Part shown: in pieces, positions 16,676-23,990 of the stretch
Layout of the letters: every line of letters starts with the position of its first letter
Numbering within the stretch: position 1 is the stretch's first letter
NCBI RefSeq assembly: GCF_034262375.1
Contig: NZ_CP139558.1
Span: 7,488,306-7,552,305 of the forward strand
From: Mucilaginibacter sabulilitoris
GTDB lineage: Bacteria; Bacteroidota; Bacteroidia; Sphingobacteriales; Sphingobacteriaceae
Direction of reading: 5' to 3'
DNA: 64,000 nt
Position numbers and translations under genes: made by a program
Notes under the pieces: model-generated
Told to the model about the DNA's origin: nothing
The model's input: only the letters and a program-made list of their open reading frames with translations
Databases searched by the model: none

Positions 16676-17257
16676 TTAAACCGAAATAGCAGCCTTTACC
16701 AAATAAGGAAGGATCTCCTTTTGAAAAGAAACAAAATTCTTACGCACGTCTGAGTCGCTTACTGATGTAAAGGCAAAACTGAATACGATGCTTTTGCTGC
16801 ATTTAATTAAAAACCGCAACCGTTGCTGATAAGTTTCGTGCTGGCGTATGCCGGGAAGCTGTATGAAAGAAGCCATCAGCAACTCTTCCAGCTCATTGGA
16901 CAAATTCTTTAAAAAATCCTGTGAATTGGTTGATTCGCGTATAAAATCCCAGCCTATAAATTCATTACATACGGTATACGATAAGCGGCAGGTTTTCATG
17001 ATGAGGTTGTTTAAATAGGCTTCCTCATCAATATCGGGGGCATTATGTTCAACCAGGTCGTCAACGCTGGCTTTAATATAATCCATCAGCAAAATATGCA
17101 GTACCGCCTCTTTACTGTCAAAATACTTGTAAATGGTAGCCTTAGCTATTTTAGCTTTTTTTGCAATTTCGTTAACGCTGGTTTTGTGGTAACCGAATTT
17201 GCGGAAGAGGTCCTGAGCCGCACGTTTTATACTATCTTTTATTTTATCGGCTTCCAT
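16676..17257 (-). CDS. TetR/AcrR family transcriptional regulator
   Basis: This 193-residue protein has an N-terminal TetR helix-turn-helix (about 13-60: KFGYHKTSVNEIAKKAKIAK, then ATIYKYFDSKEAVL) and a helical C-terminal ligand-binding part that I cannot assign. Its start lies 3 bp after the stop of the Rieske-like lipoprotein gene, and that gene is coupled to pheS, so all three probably share a transcript. Likely targets are its own operon or creD, because two 25-bp direct repeats with dyad symmetry lie in the gap before creD. That link is inferred. Confidence 0.88.
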   Translation of the reverse strand: MEADKIKDSIKRAAQDLFRKFGYHKTSVNEIAKKAKIAKATIYKYFDSKEAVLHILLMDYIKASVDDLVEHNAPDIDEEAYLNNLIMKTCRLSYTVCNEFIGWDFIRESTNSQDFLKNLSNELEELLMASFIQLPGIRQHETYQQRLRFLIKCSKSIVFSFAFTSVSDSDVRKNFVSFQKEILPYLVKAAISV

Positions 17258-17260
17258 GTA

Positions 17261-17674
17261 TTAATTAACAACTTCAATTGTGAACTGGGTTTGTATTACC
17301 TGATATCTGCGCAGTACTTTAGTAGCAGGCGCTTTTACAGGTGAACCATCCTCCAGTGAAAATTTCGACCCGCTGCACGGGTCAACCAATGTAAGGCCGC
17401 TATCATCTATATTAACGGCGCATTTTTTTTCGGGCTGGTAACTGCTGCACCTATCGTAAGCTACGTAAGTTCCCCTGATTGTTTTATAGATCACTAACCC
17501 GGCGACACCATACCCAGGAATAAATTGAGGGGGTCCCCCGTTACTAAGCTTATTTAGTGGTGGCGAAAAGATCTGACCGGTATAATCTACCGGTATGCTC
17601 GGCACTACATCACCAGTCTTTCCGCACGAAAAAAAACAAACTCCTGTTAATATAATGATTATGAGCTTCCTCAT
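17261..17674 (-). CDS. Lipoprotein with a degenerate Rieske-like fold
   Basis: This 137-residue protein has a lipoprotein signal (TGVCFFSCGKTG, lipobox Cys at about 17). Its second half follows the Rieske pattern: YVAYDRCSSYQ, then LTLVDPCSGSKFSLEDGSPV, then KAPATKVLRRYQV. In true Rieske proteins the two cluster motifs are CxH and CxxH; here both histidines are replaced (CSS and DPCS), so a [2Fe-2S] cluster is not expected. The start overlaps the pheS stop as ATGA. Likely periplasm-facing and membrane-anchored; role unknown. Confidence 0.75.
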   Translation of the reverse strand: MRKLIIIILTGVCFFSCGKTGDVVPSIPVDYTGQIFSPPLNKLSNGGPPQFIPGYGVAGLVIYKTIRGTYVAYDRCSSYQPEKKCAVNIDDSGLTLVDPCSGSKFSLEDGSPVKAPATKVLRRYQVIQTQFTIEVVN

Positions 17675-18705
17675 AACATTTCTGTTTGGAATTGTTTCAG
17701 GAAGCGTACATCGTTCTCTGAAAATAAACGCAGGTCGCGGATAACATATTTCAGGTTGGCTATCCTCTCCATACCCATGCCAAAGGCAAAGCCCGTATAT
17801 TTTTTACTGTCTATTCCGCAGTTTTCCAAAACGTTCGGGTCAACCATACCACAGCCTAAAATTTCAACCCAACCGCTGTATTTACACATATTACATCCCG
17901 AGCCACCGCAAATGGTGCATGACACATCCATTTCGGCCGATGGTTCGGTGAACGGGAAATATGAAGGGCGGAAACGTACTCTGGTACCTTCGCCATATAA
18001 TTCCTGCACAAAGTGGTAAAGGGTTTGTTTCAGGTCAGAAAACGAAACGTTTTCATCAACATACAAACCTTCAACCTGGTGAAAAAAGCAATGCGCGCGT
18101 GCAGATATAGCCTCGTTACGATAAACGCGGCCGGGCATAATGGCACGGAATGGCGGTTTACCATGTTCCATCATGCGTACCTGTACCGATGATGTATGAG
18201 TACGTAGAGCTATATCATCCTTACCATTGTTCTTTTTTATAAAGAAAGTATCCTGCATATCGCGGGCAGGGTGTTCTTCCGGAAAGTTCAGGGCCGAAAA
18301 ATTATGCCAGTCATCCTCAATCTCCGGACCTTCGGCCACCACAAAGCCCAAACGCTTAAATATATCGATGATCTCGTTGCGCACCAATGACAGCGGATGG
18401 CGTGAGCCAACAGCAAAATCATCACCGGGCAATGTAAGGTCAAGCGCCTGGTCTTTTGCCTTTGGCCCCGAATCTCCCGTTTCCTTTAACTCGTTATATT
18501 TTGCCTCGGCCAGTTGTTTAAACTGGTTAAGCACTTTACCAAAGGTGCGTTTTTCTTCAGGCCCAACGGTTTTAAACTGCTCAAAAAGATCTTTTATAAT
18601 TCCTTTGGTACCTAAGAATTTGATGCGGAACGTTTCGAGTTCATCGGCGTTGGCCGGCGAAAAAGCGTTTATTTCGGCAGTATATTGGTCAATTTGAGCT
18701 TGCAT
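17671..18705 (-). CDS. pheS: Phenylalanine-tRNA ligase alpha subunit
   Basis: The 344-residue product charges tRNA-Phe together with PheT, which is not in the window. I chose ATG 18705 (MQAQIDQYTAEI) over the in-frame ATG 18756, because the longer N-terminus is not family-like. Visible class II motifs are RTHTSSVQVRMM, FRAIMPGRVYRNEAISARAH, FHQVEGLYVD, PSYFPFTEPSAEMDV and GFAFGMGMERIANLKY. A CTICGGSGCNMCK four-cysteine insert, a likely zinc knuckle, follows the PFTEPS motif. It is translationally coupled to the Rieske-like lipoprotein. Confidence 0.95.
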   Translation of the reverse strand: MQAQIDQYTAEINAFSPANADELETFRIKFLGTKGIIKDLFEQFKTVGPEEKRTFGKVLNQFKQLAEAKYNELKETGDSGPKAKDQALDLTLPGDDFAVGSRHPLSLVRNEIIDIFKRLGFVVAEGPEIEDDWHNFSALNFPEEHPARDMQDTFFIKKNNGKDDIALRTHTSSVQVRMMEHGKPPFRAIMPGRVYRNEAISARAHCFFHQVEGLYVDENVSFSDLKQTLYHFVQELYGEGTRVRFRPSYFPFTEPSAEMDVSCTICGGSGCNMCKYSGWVEILGCGMVDPNVLENCGIDSKKYTGFAFGMGMERIANLKYVIRDLRLFSENDVRFLKQFQTEML

Positions 18706-18824
18706 TGTTATTGTGTTATATAAATTACCGGTGTTGAAAACCGCTATTGCCGGCATTATTGTGGTTTTGCAGAATAACCAGATTGAATGTCAACAAGTGT
18801 GCAAATATAAAAAAACAGTGGTTA

Positions 18825-20015
18825 TTATTTAATTACAGCTAATTCGTTACCTACTTTAGTAAAAGCGGCAATAGCTTTATCTAAATGATGGATGTCATGT
18901 GCCGCCGATATCTGTACCCTGATGCGTGCCTTTCCCTGTGGTACTACCGGGTAATAAAACCCGATTACATAAATACCCTCTTCCAGCATTTTAGCGGCAA
19001 ACTCCTGGGCAAGCTTGGCATCATACAGCATAACCGGCACAATAGGGTGCACACCCGGTTTGATATCAAAACCGGCTTCGGTCATTTTTTGGCGGAAGTA
19101 CCGGGTATTGCTTTCCAGCTTATCGCGCAGGGCGGTAGTTTCGCTCAGCATATCCAGCACAGCAATAGAAGCGCCTGTAATAGCAGGGGCAAGGGTATTT
19201 GAAAACAGGTAAGGGCGCGAACGTTGGCGTAGCATATCAATAATTTCCTTACGCCCCGAGGTAAACCCGCCCGATGCGCCACCCAATGCTTTACCTAAAG
19301 TTCCGGTAATAATGTCTATTTGCCCCATTACGTTGTGATGCTCGTGCGTACCGCGACCGGTTTTACCCATAAAGCCTGAGCAATGACTTTCGTCGATCAT
19401 CACCAGAGCATTATATTGTTCGGCCAGGGCACAAATTTTATCTAATTGAGCAATGGTTCCGTCCATACTGAACGCGCCGTCGGTTACAATAATACGGTGG
19501 CGAAGATCTTTGGTCGCTTTCAGCTTTTCTTCCAGATCGGCCATATCATCATGTTTGTAACGCTGGCGCTGGGCCTTGCATAACCGTACACCGTCGATGA
19601 TAGAAGCGTGGTTCAATTCATCAGATATGATGGCGTCCTGTTCATTAAACAAAGGCTCAAAAACGCCGCCATTGGCATCAAATGCCGCAGCATATAATAT
19701 GGTATCCTCCGTGCCTAAAAATTCGGAGATCTTCGCTTCCAGTTGTTTGTGAATATCCTGCGTTCCGCAAATAAAACGCACAGATGATAAACCGTATCCG
19801 TGTGTATCCATCACATTTTTAGCAGCTCGTATCACTTTAGGGTTACCGGATAATCCAAGATAATTATTGGCGCAAAAGTTTATTACTTCCTTTCCACCCT
19901 GAACAGTGATATCAGCACCCTGTGCCGATGTTATAATGCGTTCTCTTTTATATAGTCCTGCATTCTCAATATCAGCAAGTTCCTGCTGTAAAACTGGCTT
20001 TAGCGTGTTGTACAT
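18825..20015 (-). CDS. kbl: Glycine C-acetyltransferase (2-amino-3-ketobutyrate CoA ligase)
   Basis: This 396-residue PLP enzyme of the alpha-oxoamine synthase family cleaves 2-amino-3-oxobutyrate with CoA to glycine and acetyl-CoA. The motifs NFCANNYLGLSGNPKV, VMIDESHCSGFMGKTGRG and the PLP-lysine segment TGTLGKALGGASGGF (about 240-254) are present. Related enzymes such as BioF share the fold, but the length and the N-terminal region match Kbl. The threonine dehydrogenase that makes its substrate is plausibly the gene at 36552-37502. Confidence 0.92.
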   Translation of the reverse strand: MYNTLKPVLQQELADIENAGLYKRERIITSAQGADITVQGGKEVINFCANNYLGLSGNPKVIRAAKNVMDTHGYGLSSVRFICGTQDIHKQLEAKISEFLGTEDTILYAAAFDANGGVFEPLFNEQDAIISDELNHASIIDGVRLCKAQRQRYKHDDMADLEEKLKATKDLRHRIIVTDGAFSMDGTIAQLDKICALAEQYNALVMIDESHCSGFMGKTGRGTHEHHNVMGQIDIITGTLGKALGGASGGFTSGRKEIIDMLRQRSRPYLFSNTLAPAITGASIAVLDMLSETTALRDKLESNTRYFRQKMTEAGFDIKPGVHPIVPVMLYDAKLAQEFAAKMLEEGIYVIGFYYPVVPQGKARIRVQISAAHDIHHLDKAIAAFTKVGNELAVIK

Positions 20016-20146
20016 ATCATATACTGTTTAAAGGATGCAAAATTAAGCATTAGCCGGCACTTGGTAATATTAATTGAACCTTAATTATTTATTAAGTATG
20101 CTTTAAAACATTTTACGGTTAAAAAGCATTAGATTGTTTATAGACT

Positions 20147-22627
20147 ATGACAAGACACATATTATTGATCCTTATTACTTTATGTGCCGCAAATGCATCG
20201 GCACAGCAATATTTACTATCAGGCCGTATAACCGATCAAAAAAGCGCTGTTATCCCATTTACGTCGGTATATATCAGAAATTCTACTTATGGAACTACAG
20301 CCAATGAAGACGGGATATACCAGTTTAAACTGGCTCCGGGCAACTATAGCGTTATTTACCGTTTTGTTGGTTATAAAGAAAAAACCATACAAGTAACCAT
20401 TGCCGATCATGATGAAAACCTGAACGTGCAGATGGACGATGAAGTTTATGATTCAACACGGGTGGCCGAGGTGTATCAAAAAAATCGCGACGCAGCCGAT
20501 ACCATCATGAAGCAGGTTATCAAGAAACGCAATTATTATGTAGAAGAAGCTGCGTCATACTCCTGTGCGGTTTATGTAAAGGGTGTACAAAAATTATTAA
20601 ACGCGCCAAAATCGTTGCTTTCGCCGGAGGTTAGGCGTACGCTTGATCTCGATTCAAACGGTAAAGGCATTTTGTACCAGTCAGAATCATTATCTGACTT
20701 TAGCTTTCAGCGGCCCAATAAGATAAGGGAAGTTACTATTGCCAACAGAACAGCTGGACAAAATACGGCCTTTAGCTATAATAAGGCGTCCGATCTGCTG
20801 GTGAATTTTTATAAAAATGTGTTCTCAGTAAATGGGTTGAGCACCCGTGCATTTGTTTCGCCGGTTGCATCCTATGCTCTGCTTTTTTACCGGTATAAGC
20901 TGTTAGGCACCTCTATGGAAAATGGTCACACCATTCACAAGATACAGGTAATACCACGCCGCCCGCATGGGCAGTACTTCCAGGGAAATATTTATATTGT
21001 TGATGGCGAATGGCGAATATATAGCGCCGACCTTTACGTTACCAATAAAACCAGTAACCTTAACCTCGTTGATACCCTGCAAATCCGTCAGCAATATATC
21101 CCCATTACCGATAGCGTATGGATGCCAGCCGCAGTGCAGTACAATTTTAAAGGTAAGGTTTTGGGCTTTAAGTTTGGCGGGTATTATAACGCCATTTATA
21201 ACAACTACAAAATAAACCCAACTTTCCCCGAAAATTATTTTACAGGCGAGATATTAAAGATTGATACTACCGCAAATTCCAAAAAGGAAGACTACTGGAC
21301 AGCTGTACGCCCCGTGCCTTCTACGCCACTTGAAGCCCGCGACTTCCATAAAAAAGATAGTGTAACAGCATATCAAAAAACCGACGAATACCTGGATACG
21401 CTTCAGCATACCAAAAACAGGATCAATTATCCGGGTTATCTCATATTTGGGTATAGCGCCAGTAACCGTAATGACAAAGATTCGCTTTATATATACCCGT
21501 TCATCCAAACGTTTTATTACAACACCGTTGAAGGCTTTGGAATTAATGCTAAGGTTAGGTACACGCGCACCATAGATGATTTCCATTCGTTCAGCATAGC
21601 GCCGGCGGTACGTTACGGCTTTTCAAATAAACTGTTTAGCGCCAATATATATAGCGAGTACAGGAATGATCCGTTTCATAATGCTAAGTTCTACACGGGT
21701 TTTGGCAGTGATGTGCTCGACCTCAACAATGTGGGCACGCGTTCACTTTATTTCAACACACTGAGTACTTTGCTCAGCGAAAACAACTATGTAAAATATT
21801 ACCGCTCGCAATATGGGCAGATCGGTTATCAGCGTGAGGTGCTTAATGGTGTTTTACTTAATGGTAGCTTTACCTATGCCAGCCGCAGCCAGTTATATAA
21901 TACCGCGTTCGGGCATATCAAAAATGTAAAAGACCGGGAATATACATCAAACAATCCGCTGGCCCCTCCGGGTACCCCTGCCGATGACCGATCGATTTTA
22001 TTCCCGCAAAACCAGGCTTTAACATTCAATGCATCGGCCACGCTCACTTTTGATCAACAGTATGAAACCCGGCCTACAGGTAAATTCAATATACCTTCCA
22101 AATATCCTACCGTAATGATAAATTACCGCAAGGGCATTAAAAGTGCATTTGGATCTGATGTTGATTATGATTTCGCGTCGGTTGATATTTCGCAATATAA
22201 CATTCGTGTCGGCTTAACCGGTTTTTCTTCATTTAAACTAACCGCGGGTGGTTTTTTCAATGATAAGAGTCTGTATTATATGGACTATAACCACTTTCTG
22301 GGCAACCAGGGTTTAACATTTGACCCTACTTATGTCGGCAGTTTCCATTTTTTACCATTTTATACCTATAGCACAAACGGTGCTTTTCTTGAGGCACATT
22401 TCCAGCATAATTTTGCAGGGTCAATTTTTAACCACATCCCAATTCTCAGAAAATTAAAACTGGAAGAGATCATTGGCGCCAATTACCTTACGGTTAAAAA
22501 CAACCGAAACTATCGCGAATTTTATATAGGCGTGCAGCGCCTCATCTTCAGGGTAGATTATGGTATATCATACGCCGGCAACCAGAAATACATACAAGGC
22601 TTCAGGATATTTTATGGTATAAGGTAA
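20147..22627 (+). CDS. DUF5686/carboxypeptidase-like regulatory domain outer membrane protein
   Basis: The product has 826 residues. A signal peptide (MTRHILLILITLCAANASAQ) is followed by a carboxypeptidase-regulatory-like beta-sandwich (about 24-105: GRITDQKSAVIPFTSVYIRN) and a long DUF5686 region ending in alternating beta strands typical of an outer-membrane barrel. No TonB plug is seen. The substrate is unknown; such proteins are common surface components in Bacteroidota. It is a single gene, divergent from kbl. Confidence 0.85.
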   Translation: MTRHILLILITLCAANASAQQYLLSGRITDQKSAVIPFTSVYIRNSTYGTTANEDGIYQFKLAPGNYSVIYRFVGYKEKTIQVTIADHDENLNVQMDDEVYDSTRVAEVYQKNRDAADTIMKQVIKKRNYYVEEAASYSCAVYVKGVQKLLNAPKSLLSPEVRRTLDLDSNGKGILYQSESLSDFSFQRPNKIREVTIANRTAGQNTAFSYNKASDLLVNFYKNVFSVNGLSTRAFVSPVASYALLFYRYKLLGTSMENGHTIHKIQVIPRRPHGQYFQGNIYIVDGEWRIYSADLYVTNKTSNLNLVDTLQIRQQYIPITDSVWMPAAVQYNFKGKVLGFKFGGYYNAIYNNYKINPTFPENYFTGEILKIDTTANSKKEDYWTAVRPVPSTPLEARDFHKKDSVTAYQKTDEYLDTLQHTKNRINYPGYLIFGYSASNRNDKDSLYIYPFIQTFYYNTVEGFGINAKVRYTRTIDDFHSFSIAPAVRYGFSNKLFSANIYSEYRNDPFHNAKFYTGFGSDVLDLNNVGTRSLYFNTLSTLLSENNYVKYYRSQYGQIGYQREVLNGVLLNGSFTYASRSQLYNTAFGHIKNVKDREYTSNNPLAPPGTPADDRSILFPQNQALTFNASATLTFDQQYETRPTGKFNIPSKYPTVMINYRKGIKSAFGSDVDYDFASVDISQYNIRVGLTGFSSFKLTAGGFFNDKSLYYMDYNHFLGNQGLTFDPTYVGSFHFLPFYTYSTNGAFLEAHFQHNFAGSIFNHIPILRKLKLEEIIGANYLTVKNNRNYREFYIGVQRLIFRVDYGISYAGNQKYIQGFRIFYGIR

Positions 22628-22632
22628 TTTTA

Positions 22633-22749
22633 AGGTGAAAGGACAAGGGCTAAAGGTTTTTAACTCCGAACATCGAATGTTGAATGCCGAATATCGACGT
22701 GTGCGACATTTAGCATTCACCATTGTTTTTGCCCTTTATCTTTTCACCT
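22633..22749. repeat. Imperfect inverted repeat element
   Basis: Arms 22633-22650 (AGGTGAAAGGACAAGGGC) and 22731-22749 (GCCCTTTATCTTTTCACCT) flank GAATGTTGAATGCCGAATAT-like sequence. Similar CTTTTCACCT units recur up to 22855. The 282-bp gap has no gene. Confidence 0.65.
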
Positions 22750-22862
22750 AAAACGTTATTCATTCATTATTCGATATTCAGTGTTCAACAGTTTTTGATA
22801 CCTTTCGCCCTTGTCTTTTTACCTTCATCCTTTCGCCTTTTTACCTTTTCACCTAAAAGCCT

Positions 22863-22870
22863 TATATTTG
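22863..22870 (+). promoter_or_regulatory. Candidate -7 promoter box for trhO
   Basis: TATATTTG matches TAnnTTTG and sits 39 bp upstream of the trhO ATG. No clear -33 TTTG is visible at the right distance. Confidence 0.45.
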
Positions 22871-22909
22871 CGCCTCATTTAACACTGTTTGCAGCAGTAT
22901 CAATGGTTT

Positions 22910-23869
22910 ATGGCAATATATAATACACTACTGTACTATTGTTATTCAACAATAGCCGATGCGGAGCAATTTGCTGCCGATCATTTAAAATTTTGTAAAG
23001 GCTTAGGCTTAACCGGTCGCATTATTGTGGCCGATGAAGGTCTTAATGGTACCGTTTCGGGCACTCCGGAAGCCTGTAAAACCTATATGAATACCCTCCA
23101 TGCCGATGTTCGTTTTGCAGGTATTGATTTTAAAGTAGATGAGGTTGATATGCCTTCATTCGTAAAAATACATGTACGCTACAAATCAGAAATAGTGCAT
23201 TCGGGCCTTCGCAATCCTAACATCATTAACCCTCAGCAGCAAACAGGCAAACACCTGGAGCCAAAGGATTTTCTGGAAATGAAAGACAGGGATGATGTGG
23301 TGGTTTTGGATGTACGCTCAAACTATGAGCATTCACTGGGCAAGTTTAAAAACGCGGTAACGCTTGATATTGAAAATTTCAGGGATTTCCCGGCCATGAT
23401 CAATGAACTAGCCAAATACAAGGACAAAAAGATATTAACCTATTGCACCGGCGGCATCAAATGCGAAAAAGCATCGGCCCTGTTACTGCACGAAGGTTTT
23501 ACGGATGTTTACCAGCTACACGGCGGAATCATTAAATATGGTAAAGAAGCCGGCGGCCAGGATTTTGAAGGCAAATGTTATGTTTTTGATAATCGCCTTT
23601 CTGTTGATGTAAACAGCGTTAACCCGGTGGTAATATCAACCTGCCGCAATTGTGGTAAAACCACTCCTAAAATGATCAATTGTGCCAACCCCGAGTGCAA
23701 TGAACACTTTACCCAATGCGATGAATGCGGCACCAAAATGGAAGGTGCCTGCAGTGATACCTGCCAAAGTCATCCCCGCAAAAGGGTGTATGATGGCACA
23801 GGGTATTATGTAAAAGTACCCCAGCCGGTAAACACAGCTAAAAAAAGCAACCTGCAACTGGCCGATTGA
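22910..23869 (+). CDS. trhO: tRNA uridine(34) hydroxylase, rhodanese family (TrhO/YceA)
   Basis: This 319-residue protein would add the wobble-uridine hydroxyl that leads to 5-oxyacetyl or 5-methoxy uridine, using molecular oxygen. An N-terminal acylphosphatase-like domain (RIIVADEGLNGTVSG) is followed by a rhodanese domain with the active-site cysteine in ILTYCTGGIKCEKA. The C-terminal cysteine-rich segment has CRNCGKTTP, CANPECNEHF and CDECGTKMEGACS. The ATG at 22910 (MAIYNTLLYY) is chosen over one at 22889 because family members begin at this point. Confidence 0.92.
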   Translation: MAIYNTLLYYCYSTIADAEQFAADHLKFCKGLGLTGRIIVADEGLNGTVSGTPEACKTYMNTLHADVRFAGIDFKVDEVDMPSFVKIHVRYKSEIVHSGLRNPNIINPQQQTGKHLEPKDFLEMKDRDDVVVLDVRSNYEHSLGKFKNAVTLDIENFRDFPAMINELAKYKDKKILTYCTGGIKCEKASALLLHEGFTDVYQLHGGIIKYGKEAGGQDFEGKCYVFDNRLSVDVNSVNPVVISTCRNCGKTTPKMINCANPECNEHFTQCDECGTKMEGACSDTCQSHPRKRVYDGTGYYVKVPQPVNTAKKSNLQLAD

Positions 23870-23892
23870 TTAATAATTAAAAGAATATTTGT

Positions 23893-23924
23893 AAAGCTCA
23901 CCTATATAGTGAGCTTTTTTATTT
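23893..23924 (+). terminator. Rho-independent terminator after trhO
   Basis: The perfect 9-bp stem AAAGCTCAC / GTGAGCTTT (loop CTATATA) is followed by TTTATTTT. It ends the trhO transcript before the regulator gene. Confidence 0.85.
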
Positions 23925-23990
23925 TACGCAGTTCAAACCGTATTTTCGTAAAATTGGTTAGTTCTTTGTGCTGATCCCGTTTTATAAACC

